64,000 nt of DNA from Nageia nagi. Lineage: Eukaryota > Pinophyta. Both the position numbers and the translations under genes were made by a program. Below the pieces are notes generated by a model, which ran no database searches, was not told where the DNA came from, and saw only the letters and a list, made by a program, of their open reading frames with translations. The stretch lies in the NCBI GenBank assembly GCA_050084985.1, contig JBITNC010000002.1, positions 28,458,001 to 28,522,000 on the forward strand, given 5' to 3'. Positions 23,220 to 34,400 of the stretch are shown here, one piece after another (the first letter of the stretch is position 1; every line of letters begins with the position of its first letter).

Positions 23220-25391
23220 CTACCAAATGATACCCCCGGAAAGCCTAGAGCTCCCACTGGTGCTAGCCTCATTCTGTCGTCCCTCTGACTGTCTTTCTAA
23301 GATCTTGATTCCCCTTGTCGTGTGTCCCTGGGCAAATAGTATTCCGGTACCATGTTGTGGCATTGGGTTCTTATATATCCCCAATTTTTCGTTATCTGTG
23401 TGCACTGGAGTCTTTCTTTTCTTTTCTGGTTTGTTGAATGAGATAGCCTTCTTATCTACTAAATCCTGAATAATATCTCTGAATTTTTGACATTCACATG
23501 TTTTATGGCCATGACCCCTGTGATATCTGCAAAATCCTCCTGTAGTTCTTGTGTTTCTTTGATTCACCGGTGGTAACTGGATCAAACCTCTTTGCACCAA
23601 TGACTGTAACAACTCATCATGATCTTCGGTAACTTTGGTATATGCTCTAGGGGTCCTCTGTTTCGTGGGTCCTTGCGACTCTTTGGTTGCTGCAACTGTA
23701 GCTATCACTTTGGTTGGTATTGGTTTTTCATCTTTCTTATGCCCCCATAAACCAATTTTCATCAAGTGTCTGTCTTTTCGAATCATGGATAGGATCATTT
23801 CTGTAAGGGGTTGTTCTAGATAATTGAAAAATTCGAGCATCACCTCATCCCTTAGTGACTTTATCAACATCTGCTTCAATTCCTTTTCACTTAATTCTAT
23901 GTATGTCGCCACTTTCTTCCAACCTGCCACAAACTCTTCAAATGATTGGTTCTTCCCTTGTCTCATTCTAGCCAAATCCATGATGGTAGGTTTCTTCTTT
24001 ATATTGTGTTGATACCGATCCAAGAACTCCTGTTTTAACTGTCCATAGATGGTGATACTTTGGTCCTTTAGGTCATAAAACCATTCTGAAGCTTCTTCTC
24101 CTAGACTGAGCTGAAATAACCTAGCCAACATATCCGCATCATGAAGGTGACTACAAGCTGCCTCCTCGAAAATCGTGATGTGCATCCTTGGATCACTTAT
24201 ACCGTCATACTTGCTGAATTCGATGTCTTCACCTTCCCATGTTCTTCTTCTAATTCTTGTGCAAAGAGGATGATTTTCTGTTAAATATTTATTTGCTTTT
24301 TCGTCATGTAACAATGTTAACTTTTTGAGCTGCTCGGCCATTGCTTGAAGTTGTGCCATTCTTTGCTCTGCTATCTCTCTTTGCCTTTGTTTACCTGTGT
24401 CATCCTGATCTGACTTCTCTTCTGGAGTTTTACACCCTTTTGTCTCTTCTTCTTTCTCATGGTCTGATGGTCCTGGGGTGAATCTTAAATTCTGTTCCTT
24501 CCATTCCTGTACTAGCTGTATCTCTAATTCTCTTATGATGATCTCTTTTCTGCATGATTGCGATTTTTGATAAGATCCCGTGCTGATAACCCTTCTTACT
24601 TCTGCTTCTTTAATCTCTTTTTCTCAATCTGACCAATAGGGGTAAGCATCAACCAGTCTCTGTGTTATTGGGTCTATTTCAAGCTCCGTCTCTGACTCAT
24701 CATCTGATTCTTCATCAAAATGTACAACTTCCTCTTCATCTGAATACCCATTGTTCACTTCTTCCTGTATTATTGTCTCATGATTTCTAAAATCTTCAAC
24801 AAAGGTTAGAGATGACATAGATCCACAAATATTTGATTTGATATCCTTAGGAGTGGAAATTCGTTGGTTAAAGCATGGCACATAAAATTTCTCATGATCT
24901 TCTATAATAGTCAAAGTTGATTTGATGAAAGATGCTCTAATGATTGATGTGAGATTGTTTGTAGTTTTGAATTTCCATAGGTAGTGGAAAGAGTATGCTG
25001 TGCTAGTGTCTGTAGCAAATTTGTAGAACATCCCAAAATCTTTCATAAACTGTTGCACTAACCTAAGTTTTTCTTCGGTAAGGTTCCAGCTGTTGAATTT
25101 GTTGGGTCGGTACATGGTTATTGACAAATCCTTTTCGAACATTTGGCTAATATTTTCTAGGGTTTCACCATCGGAACTATCGTTGTCTTCGGAATCACCA
25201 TTATAGGATTCCTCATTTGGAAGTTTATCTTTGATAATCCCAGGAGCACTCTCTTTGTTTAGTCTAGCACTTTTCCTAGTTGGCTCTGTTCCTTTCCATG
25301 TTTTTCTTTTCCTCTTAGGTGATGATTGAACTAATGAAGAATAATCTTGAAATTCATCTATATCTTTGTCCATTTTCGAATTAGCAAGCAT
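23220..25391 (-). pseudogene. gag: Ty3/gypsy (Tat-like) gag with one internal stop
   Basis: The frame from ATG 25391 to the stop at 23220 is about 723 codons with a single TGA (24624-24626), so it reads as one gag of 255 plus about 467 codons. The N-terminal part is acidic/serine-rich with a basic KRKRKTWKG patch. The capsid-like domain holds FSKYDGISDPRMHI and the block around FQLSLGEEASEWFYDL. Near the C-terminus CRYHRGHGHKTCEC is a CHHC-type knuckle (C-x2-H-x4-H-x4-C) followed by FRDIIQDL, typical of Tat-lineage gags. The ATG lies only three bases after the primer-site match, so there is almost no leader. The TGA could be a CGA-to-TGA change; recoding is less likely. No protease or pol of this element follows: the left side ends near 23215. 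Confidence 0.82.
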
Positions 25392-25394
25392 GTT

Positions 25395-25411
25395 TCACGT
25401 CGGGTTCACCA
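25395..25411 (-). other. Candidate primer binding site of the Tat-like element
   Basis: On the minus strand TGGTGAACCCGACGTGA starts two bases after the LTR end and has the TGG expected opposite a tRNA CCA tail. The matching tRNA was not identified by eye. Confidence 0.55.
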
Positions 25412-25413
25412 AA

Positions 25414-26130
25414 TGTTTACAAATAAAATTGAGCATGTAAATAAATAAGCAGGTAAATATCTACAAACCCAATATATTTGTATTCGAGCTACGGATAGCA
25501 ATTTATACAAAACAATGAAAGAGACAATCAATTGCAGAAATAGAACAAGTATTTTAACAAATGAGAAACTCGAACTTATTTGCAAAACTCAGACTATACA
25601 ATATATTAAGACATGTATACATAGTCAGGCATAAGATGACACCACCTATCAAGACAGAAGTTATATACCCACCTCACAGAGCGTGCTTGAAACGAAGCTG
25701 TTGACGAAGTCCTGGGATCCAACGTTGATCATATCTGAAATCACGGAACTAAAAAGTCATAGAAGAAGGCCGCTGGCGGTGTTCATCGCACTGGATAGGA
25801 ACGTCGGCAGTATGTATTCGTCCACAGAGGAGCGCCGACGGCCTTCGATAGGCTATGATCCGTCTCCAACGAGTCTACACCTCCACTCAAATCTCGAGAT
25901 AATTGCAGTATGACATTCAGATAAGTCTCTCAGTTCTTCAGAATGCTCGCAAGAAGGGGATACACAAAATCCAGCTTGATAGGCGGTGTCAAGAGACACC
26001 TTACAATATGATTGCCAGTATCAAGACCATACGCGGGATCATGTGTATCCTTGATTATGGACTTACTATTAGATCCCTTATTTATATAGATAATAGATAA
26101 TACAACCCATGGGTCGGCATGCATCTACAT
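25414..26130 (-). repeat. 5' LTR of the Tat-like element (outer end approximate)
   Basis: On the minus strand it ends in TTTGTAAACA just before the primer site and contains a strong TATA box near 26080. The far boundary is uncertain because no second LTR is present; the hAT fragment begins by about 26300. Confidence 0.6.
26076..26088 (-). promoter_or_regulatory. TATA box of the Tat-like LTR
   Basis: The minus strand reads TATATAAATAAGG, a good plant TATA consensus about 670 bases upstream of the primer site, consistent with the U3/R boundary. Confidence 0.55.
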
Positions 26131-26338
26131 AAACAAGGCTAATTCACAACATTCAAGATAACCACACCAATAAACAAGATAATTCATGCAATATTCAAGA
26201 TAATCATTATAAAATTCACATTCAAGACAAACATTGATATTATCACATTAAGACATTCAAGACATATATTTAGACCAAGCATGTTTTCATTAATTTTATT
26301 GATTTAAAAACATAAATTCATTTTTATGTGTTAAAATT
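26131..26338. other. Spacer rich in CAAGA/ATTCA motifs
   Basis: Short repeats such as CATTCAAGA and ACATTCAAGACA recur through 26140-26270. No coding signal. Confidence 0.4.
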
Positions 26339-28460
26339 TTGCATGAAGGGGCTGAAGGGATTGATAGCTGCTCATTCACCAAAAATGCACTAGAGAGGGC
26401 CAAATTCAAAGCTAAGAATGATGATGCACAAAGGCAGAAAGAACAAAGAAGCAAGATTGGCCATGATGGAAATACTCGCTTAGCTACTAATAGTGAGCCA
26501 AGGATTGTACATGAGGCAAGGAAGAGCAAGGTTGCACTTAAAGATAACATATCCACCATTGATTCACAAAGCAAAGACATCAGATTAGTGAGAATGTTCA
26601 GCAGCCAAGAGGGAGAAGAAGCAGAGACTAGAGTTGCAAGGGCCATCTATGCTTGTGGCATTATATTAAATGTGGTTCGGTCCCCTTGCTGGGAGGATAT
26701 GGTGAGGGCAATTACCACAACACCTCGAAGTTTTAAAGGGCAAAATTATGAAAAAGTCAAAACTACTTTGTTCAACAAAGAGAAGAGTCTTCTTGAATAT
26801 GTTTTAAAACCCATTCGAAACTTATGGAGCAGCTCAGGAGTGTCTATTATTTCTGATGATTGGACTGATACAAGACAAGCCTTTGGTTAATATCATTGCA
26901 TCATCACTTCAGTAGCAATGTTTTTGAAAGCTGAAGATTGTTCAAGGGAGGTAAAAGATTCTAATTTTATTGATGAAATTTTAATATTTGCCATTGAGCA
27001 AGTAGGCCCAAGTAAAGTTGTGCAAGTTATCATTGATAATGCACCTGTTTGCAAAATTGTTGGTTTGATTGTTGAAAGTAGATATAACCATATTTTTTGG
27101 ACTCCATGCATCGTTCATAATTTAAATTTGATTTTAGAAGAGATTGAGGCTAAAATTGAATGGATTAAGGAGATCATAGGGCAATCAAGGAGATAATTAA
27201 ATTCATAACCAACCATCACTTGTCTCAAGCAATATTTTAAGAATACTCCAAATTGGAGTTGCTCAAAGTTGTTGAGACAAGATATGTCTCAAACTTCATC
27301 ATGTTGAGGCGGTTTGTTCAGTTGAAATCAGCATTGATGAGTATGGTGGTGGGTGCTACTTGGGCTCAGTGGAGACAATCAAATTCAGAACGGGGAGCTA
27401 TGGTGCGAAGAACCTTGATTGATGAGGATTTGTGGATGAAGATAGATTTCATGATCAAGTTCACATCACTTTTCTTTGAGCTTCTTCGAGAAGCAGACAC
27501 AAAGAGACCTTTCTTGGGAGAGGTTTATGATCGCATGGATACCATGCTTGAGAAAACCGTGGACATTATTGCATAGGAGGCTTGTACTCTTTATTTTGTT
27601 GATATTGATTATGCAGAGCAGGTGAGGACCATCATGGTTACAAGGTAGAATGGATTTAACATGCCATTGCATTGTTTGGCACATGCTCTAATGCCAAGAT
27701 TTTATGATGAACTCATTGCTCAAAGCAATGGGAACAAGAAGGCCCCACACAAGGACAAGGAGTTGGCAAATGAAGTGAAGAAGGCTTTCCTTAGGTTGTT
27801 TCCAGCTAAATACAAACTGAAGTGAGGGAAGAATTTTCTTGTTTTGATGTTGGTTTGGAGGATTTTACAGACATATGATCTTTGGCTGAGAGGAGGACCA
27901 TGAACCCAATTAAATGGTGGACTTGTCATGAGGCAAGTGCAACATATTTGCAAAACATCGCCACTTGTATTCTATCACAAGTGGCAAGTTCTTCATCAGC
28001 TGAAAGGAATTGAAACACCTATGGTTGGATTTATTCTGTGAAGAGGAACAGGTATCTAAAAATTTACTTGAAAGTTGGATTTTAATTTTTTAAGTTTGTA
28101 TAACAATAAATTTTAATTTGAAGCCACTGATATTAAAATTCATATGGAAGATGACTGAAATGTAACTATTATTACATGTATTGAAATAGGTTGGGATCAT
28201 AGAAGGCTAGGGATCTTGTGTATGTGGACAACAACCTACGTCTTGTGTCTCGTAGGGGTGAAGAATATACAAGTGGGCCTCATACAAATTGGGATGTGGA
28301 TCCAAAGAACCCAGACTTAGATCTCTCTCTTGGTGCTCTTGACATCGGTGATACTAGTAGTGCAATTGCAAGCGGAAGAGGAGCTGCCTCTTCTTCCACT
28401 GCATGCACAGGATCTACTGAACAAGCATCTTGTTCAATTTTTGATGATGAGGATGATTGA
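26339..28460 (+). pseudogene. hAT superfamily transposase (DUF659 type) pseudogene with a preserved intron
   Basis: No ATG is visible at the left; the frame is open from about 26339 and lacks the usual BED zinc finger, so the 5' end is lost. A DUF659 block (GIILNVVRSPCWEDM to GVSIISDDWTDTR) ends in a stop at 26888-26890. Then come VIIDNAPVCK and FWTPCIVHNLNLILE (about 27095-27140), TRYVSNFIMLRRF and LIDEDLWMKIDFM. The hAT C-terminal dimerisation segment (NPIKWWTCHEAS, ILSQVASSSSAERN) is at 27904-28010. An intron, 28052-28189, has GT..AG ends and joins RNR to a final exon with ARDLVYVDNNLRL and an acidic tail ending at 28460. At least six in-frame stops and an absent N-terminus make it inactive. 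DDE transposases of this family excise and insert hAT DNA elements. Terminal inverted repeats were not found. Confidence 0.88.
28052..28189 (+). other. Intron of the hAT transposase
   Basis: 138 bp, GTATCTAAA donor and TTGAAATAG acceptor. Removing it keeps the frame from RNR into LGS before the next stop. Its presence shows this copy descends from genomic DNA rather than a retroposed mRNA. Confidence 0.75.
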
Positions 28461-28956
28461 TTATCATAATATGTAATTCTGATCAGACTATTTTTAGTTC
28501 TGATTTTTTTCATTCCCAGCTCTGTTCTGTCTTTAGGACTGTTTTGTTTCATGTGCAGCAGGACCAGCCATGTATAAAGGCTAATTTTGGATCATGTAAT
28601 CATCTATGGGAGTTAATATAAACATGGTTATGCTTCTAAAATATTGTTTATGTCTATCATTCATATATATATATATACACGCATACCTGTTTCCGAAACT
28701 CGTAAATGTTTCCATGTTTCGTGAAACTTAGAGTTGAAGCAATAAACTAGGGCAAAATTTATAAATCTGAAATTGTAAAGAATAATTCATACTTTTTCCT
28801 AGTTTGGGTCATTACACATGAGAATACTTACATATATCAATAGATTTTCTTTACAATTTTTAAATGTCGTATGTCCATAATAGCCATTATTAATAACAAG
28901 GAAAAGTTTCCCTCTTAAAGAATTGAAAACATTTAAAATAAAAAGGTTTGATTTAC
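28461..28956. other. Non-coding flank
   Basis: Contains an (AT)n run at 28664-28676 and GTTTCCGAAACTC / GTTTCGTGAAAC phrases just after it, which could be part of a degenerate hAT end. No gene. Confidence 0.4.
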
Positions 28957-29073
28957 CTCAGGGAGGACATCATAACAAATATCTTTGCATGTTTGTAACT
29001 GGCAATTTTCTTCACAACGGGTGACATGTACTAATGAGGCTACAAGCATGCCAATTGCTAGTCCTACTATAAC
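28957..29073 (-). CDS. Exon of a NAT/NCS2-like nucleobase transporter
   Basis: On the minus strand a CACAG acceptor (ending at 29074) precedes 117 bases, 39 codons in phase 0, followed by a GTAAATC donor. It reads a membrane-helix start VIVGLAIGMLVASLVHV, then CEENCQLQTCKDIC. Placed after the exon at 43372-43518, the pair reads FGSPFMRNTQ then VIVGLAIGM. Fungal-type uric acid-xanthine permeases of the NCS2/NAT family have a conserved GSP(F/I)MK/R motif followed directly by such a helix. The family carries purines, uracil or ascorbate across the plasma membrane. The cysteine cluster after the helix (C-x3-C-x4-C-x3-C) is not something I know from the family. No stops or frameshifts, unlike the surrounding transposons. 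Confidence 0.6.
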
Positions 29074-31269
29074 CTGTGTTCAAGTAACAAAATACAAAGC
29101 ATTATCTACATAGTCATCATGTTTTGAAAAAACATGCAACCACTTGACTCATATTCTCAAATCTATTATCTCCACAACTTATATAATTTAAGATTTAGCA
29201 ATCCTTCAATAAGTACCTTATTAAATATAGGACTTGTAGTGATCAACACAAGCATAGATTACCTAGTTTGTTATGTATGGTGATAATAGAAGTGATTTCC
29301 AGAGTCAGAATTATCACCTTGAAATTTATAAATCATAAAGGGGACATGCATATTCCACTAATGATTTAGAACCACTTAACACATCATTGTTAAACAGATC
29401 AATCACTTGAAGCACGTTTCATATTGGTCAGAAATATTAGAATGGTACAAATTTGCTTATGAATAACGTAATTGGGAGTATATGCCAAACACAATTCATA
29501 TACTTGCAAATGAATGCAGTGACCTTTTCCTTTGTCATGTAATGAAAGAATAAACAAAAAACAAAAACTCTCCATATTCTGAGTTTTGTCAAATTGATGA
29601 AATCCATAATGTTGAAATTAAACAAATCAGTTTTACAGGAATTCTGATTGGATTTCTTGCAAATACGGAGTTTGAAAAGTAAAAAGCTATGAAAGCCAAA
29701 GTATCAAAACCAATAATGTCCACATTTCATACAATTCCCAAATACCAGTAATGAACTGTATAATGGAGACCAACTAAATAAACAACAATTCCAACTAATA
29801 TTTGAAAATAATTCAGTTATTCTGTGTCAAAGGCTCAACTGAGAGCTGGGAGCATCCGTCAGCTCTCATCCGTCTGAATAAGATGAGATCATCTCTAGTC
29901 CCTTTTTGCTATCTATGTAATGTGAAATCATAAAGTTTAGATTGTTGAAAAGAAAAATATAGCTCCTTTTTGGTTGCTTTCGTTTTTTTGTTTATCAGTA
30001 TTCTAGTCTCTTGAATCCATTGATGCTGAAAGAAATGTGCATTTTCTTTTGTGGTTGTGTTTCGCATTCCATCCTAAATCTAAATTTTAGATCTTGCAGC
30101 TTTTTGAAAAGGTTTATGTTTTCCTTTTATTAATGAGTTTATTATTTTTTAGGAATTTTCATAGCAACAACGCATTTAGGAATTTTCATTTCAGATGTTA
30201 AGAGATGTTTATTATTTTTTAGTTTTTGTTATAGTTAGAATGAAGGATCAAGGTTATAAAGAGGTTGGAGGGGTCTGTTGGATACCCTTCCCAACACCTG
30301 TCCTACTACACTTTCGCTTTTTTTTTCAAGTACTTTCGTTGGAGACAACCAAATGTCCTTAGTATAGTAAGAAATAGTCATTCTAGGGATGCCCAAGCAT
30401 CTCCAAAAACATTCTTGTTTTAGGGGATGGTTTCCTAGTGTACCCAGGATGGCCTGCCCAAAAGACCGGCATCTTGGATACAAGGGCCATTCCCATATGG
30501 CCAAAACTCAAGTAGGATGAGATGGTCCATAGGAGAATAAGGAATTTGAGAATGCATCCCCATGTAACTATGGTTCAAACTTCAAACATAGCAAAATTAT
30601 AGATTCTAAGTTCATGAAACTTTATGCCTCACTCACTCATTATGGCATCATATTCCTACTTATGCTTGGCTAGTTGCTTGCTAAATGCTTTTGCCTTCTT
30701 GGCTGCCCCACTCATCTTAATAATTAACTCTTGGGTTCTATACTCTCTATTGAAGTTGTCTTACCTGTTTTCTATTTTCATTTAAAATGATAATCCATCA
30801 TTTTCAAAATTTTCCATACATTAATTTCATGCCTTCAGCCTATTTTTCACGTCCACAACATATTGTCTAAACTTATTTCGTGTATTTTCACTTTTTTAGT
30901 AACATATAATTATATTATTCTTTATTTGGAAGTACTTAATATTATAAGAAACTGCTTGAATAACTAGATGTTGATTGCTATCTGCTGCATATTGTTGTAT
31001 GTAATGAGCCGGACAAGGGCTCATCTGAAGATGCACAATTCTTCTTCATAAAATTATCACAAAACTCCAAATAGAAAAAACAAATTGTTCCAAGCCCAAT
31101 TTGATGATCAAAGAATCTACTTAGGAACTAGTCGGTCCCCCTAAGGGTGTAGATAGCCTATTGGGAGAGAAGCCAAACCTCTGAAGTGTTTCGGTAACTT
31201 TAACAAATCAACATCGATGATAACCCTAGGCAGCTAGGTCGATCAAGGAAGCCAAGACCATCGTCGAGA
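29074..31269. other. Intronic non-coding sequence
   Basis: AT-rich. 29840-29900 has a repeated GAGAGCTGGGAGCATCCGTC / AGCTCTCATCCGTC phrase. 30235-30504 (minus) is open for 89 codons with no recognised motif and is preceded by stops. 31000-31022 (TGTAATGAGCC) has a relative at 17615-17640 (TGTGATGAGCC). Confidence 0.4.
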
Positions 31270-32400
31270 GACAACAAAATGGGAAAGTACCCCAACATTT
31301 AGATGAGACAGCATTACCTATCCCCACTTGATAGGACTCCTACCCCAAGGTTTATGTACGAATGTGCAAGGTTCTTTGATAAATCTTTGGGAATGGTTCA
31401 GATGGGAGATGGTAGTCGTTAACCTGTGTTTTAAGGATTTTGGAGTTTGTTTTCTAGTTTAGAATGTCATCTTCACTTCATTGGGATTCGTTGCTATTTA
31501 GATCATTCCAGGGTTTTGCAGCGGTAGAAGGATAAAACTCTAGTTTTAGAAGAAATTGAAAATTAAAGAAAAGTCAAAAGGAGAATAGAACAGAAACAAG
31601 TTTCAGAGGAACAAGAAGAAATTCAACACGAGTGAAGCATTGTCTAAATCATTTACTTTTTGGTTTTGTTTAGAGTCTTTCATTCATTAATCAAATTTCT
31701 AAGCAAGCAACCTTTTTTCGAGTCACCACATGAAGGATGAAGATGTAAAAGAGATGCAAACATCATGCAATTTGAATTAAAGATTTCTATTAAACATCAT
31801 AGAAAATAAACATGTTCAGAGTACAATCACTTTGCATGAAAGATATGAAACAAAAAGCAATATAAACACTTATCTGATATTCAACTAGCTTCTCTAAAAC
31901 TCACAGTTTTCAAAAGAATCCACACAAATATTTACATCACATCATGCAATGAAACAGATTTCATTCATGACATTCATATCCCCAAAGATGACATATCCTC
32001 CTTTGCATTACTTTCACAAAGCTTCCTCCTCTTTGCTCCTCTATCCTATCTATTCTATTCTATTCTGGTCCATTCCATCCTATTTATAAAATGAGCAATA
32101 AAGGGTATTTATTGTTTTTCAAGGCACAACTGCCTAATGTTTCTCTAATGCAAGTGAAATAAAATGGAAATTGTACCGAAATTACATTTTGCTTCTATGA
32201 GCCAAAACTATTCCTCACAAGAAATAAACTAAGTAAATATCATTGTTTTAAAAAGTGTTTTAAAACAAGTAATGTTTGAAACTGAATTTTTTGCCTGCTT
32301 CATTTGATCTTCATGCCTTGGTGTGAGTAATAATCTTTCCTTTGAATATTCTTTCACAAAAGCACCTTGAGCCTTTTATGTCATAATGGAGAACCACCAT
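31270..32400 (-). repeat. Dispersed LTR-like repeat, copy 2
   Basis: Same-orientation relative of 14690-16200, sharing the ACCCCAACAT, CTCCTACC, GCATTGTCTAA and TTCATTCATT anchors in order. The minus strand reads TATAAATAGGATGG near 32080, a TATA box. The ends are not defined. Confidence 0.6.
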
Positions 32401-32701
32401 GGGATTGTTCAAAGCCTTGGATATTTCTTTCATTTAACCGCTTCTGCTAAGACTCGACCCTAGAATATTGACAAATTTGTCGATCTAGTTTTTGAGCTCT
32501 TCTTAAGATCGTATCTCCATCTCTTGTAATTCCACCATCTTTGAAGAAGTCCCTTAAGTTCAATTTTGTCATTTGGCACATAGACTTTTTGCTTTAGAGT
32601 TTCTACCGCCTTGAGAGCTTTTGTTCTAGAAGAACTCATCCTTTATTTGAAAGAATTCATGTTGCAATAGACAAGCAAGATTAGTTTGATCATGGTTCGA
32701 G

Positions 32702-33191
32702 TAAATGACCATCACTTCAATAAATCTCAATGACTGGATGACCCTTCCTAAGTTTCACAATGTTTGGGTGGGGTAAGATTTTAAGACTTTAAACAAGTGC
32801 GAATTGGGGCATAGATAGGAAAATTCTCACACCAAAAGATAAGTTACCTTTTTAAGACCCAGAAATGGTGTGAACAACTGTAAGATCTCCTTGAGATGTG
32901 ACCTATTTGTTTGAACTTATAAGAGCCTCAAATGATGCAATTAGAGGAAATGACCATCACTTCGATAAATCTCAATGATTGGATGACCCTTCCTAAGTTT
33001 CACAATGTTTGGGTGGGGTAAGATTTTAAGACTTTAAACAAGTGCGAATTGGGGCATAGATAGGAAAATTCTCACACCAAAAGATAAGTTACCTTTTTAA
33101 GACCCGGAAGTGGTGTGAACAACTGTAAGATCTCCTTGAGATGTGACCTATTTGTTTGAACTTGTAAGAGCCTCAAATGATGCAATTAGAG
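32702..33191. repeat. 245-bp tandem duplication
   Basis: Copies at 32702-32946 and 32947-33191 are nearly identical (ATGACCATCACTTC, GTTTGGGTGGGGTAAGATTT, GGGGCATAGATAGGAAAATT), with only a few substitutions, for example AGAAATGG versus GGAAGTGG. A recent duplication. Confidence 0.93.
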
Positions 33192-33920
33192 GAAAATTAC
33201 CTAAAAAACTCTTACATTTGTAAGGCATCAAAATGTTTCAACTTGAGATCGGAGGTTAAGTGTTTTCGCATTTGGAAAAATCTTAAGTTTTTATGGCACA
33301 AAAATGGTGCGAAATGGGTAAGGATAATTTTGATCTTTCACACCAGAAGAAGAGAATTTCATTTTCACACCAACAAGAGGGATAAAAATTTTAAGACTAT
33401 TTTCTGTGCGACTGTGAATGAGTGTTTTAAGCCTCGAAAATGGTGTGACTAGATATGGAGATGGCGAAATGATTTTTGCAACAAAAAAAGTTTTACAATC
33501 TTAAGAGAGTGAAATGGCGAAGAGGCCTTTGTGCTTTTTACACCAAATTTGAATCTTACAGTTTTAATCCTTGAAAATGGAGCAAACTGTTGTAAGAGGC
33601 ACAAATGATGCGAATTTTTAAGACCTTCTGGAGCTGTGATTGGGAGAGACCAGAAGGATTACGCGAAAATAGGAGCTTGGATGAATATTTATAGGTTCTT
33701 TCTCCTCTTGGGACACATGTCAGCTTCTCATTGGTTGTCAAGTCAGCCCTTTTAATCTTCAAAACTAGTGCGCCCAAGGTGAATTTGCACTTGTTCCATG
33801 TCTTAATTTTTAAGCCTTCAAAAAAGTGTGACTAGGTCCATTTTCGTACTTAAAAAAATTTTAAAGTTTTAAGCCCTCGAAATGATGCAACTTAATGCAA
33901 TTCGCACCAAAACCGACTTT

Positions 33921-34400
33921 ACCTTTTTAAGACCCTCTAGAGGTGCGAACTAAGCTTTTTGAGCATTTTAAGACCCTCTTAAGGTGCAAGTAAGTTTTTT
34001 GGGCATTTTAGGACCCTTTAGAGCTGCGACCAAGCTTATGTGCATTATAAGACCTTATAGAGGTGCGACTACGCTTTTTGGGCATTTCAATACTCTCAAG
34101 AGGTACGACTAAGCTTTTTGGGCATTTTAAGATCCTTTAGAGGTGTGACTAAGATTTTTAAGCATTTTAAGACCCTCTAGAGCTGCAACTAAGTTTTTCG
34201 AGCATTTTAAGATCCTCTAGAGGTGCGACTAAGCTTTTTGGGCATTTTCACACCCTCTAATGGTGTGACTTTGTTCTTTCAGCTTGTTAAGAGCCCATAA
34301 TGGTACGAATTAGCCTTTTAGGCTTGTAAGACACTGAAATGGTGCGAATTTTCCTCTTGACCCTTACAAATCCCCATCATGGTCCAAATTTGCTCCTTCA
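33921..34400. repeat. 40-bp-period minisatellite, about 12 units
   Basis: Units start at 33921, 33961, 34001 and so on to 34361, exactly every 40 bases with no length change despite much substitution. The typical unit is GGCATTTTAAGACCCTCTAG followed by AGGTGCGACTAAGCTTTTTG. The centre CCTCTAGAGG is a perfect palindrome in the best units and partly eroded in others. Similar half-units (TTTTAAGACC, GGTGCGAA) are scattered over 32780-33900. It lies in the putative 14.3-kb intron, next to LTR-like repeat copy 2. Confidence 0.88.

Noticed and set aside
24624-24626. Programmed stop readthrough in the Tat-like gag
   Set aside because: No readthrough context was recognised and CGA-to-TGA decay is simpler; kept only as a point to compare with other copies.
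17641-26130. One single gypsy element from chromovirus pol to the Tat-like gag
   Set aside because: Each side has its own gag and zinc knuckle of different type, and an unrelated + strand gene end lies between them.
26339-26345. Start codon of the hAT gene
   Set aside because: The frame begins at TTG, not ATG, and the N-terminal BED finger is absent, so the true start is lost.
30235-30504. 89-codon minus frame as a host exon
   Set aside because: No splice borders or recognised family; stops surround it and codon content is unconvincing.
33921-34400. CRISPR-like array
   Set aside because: Units vary throughout, there is no constant repeat with unique spacers, no cas genes, and the context is a plant genome.
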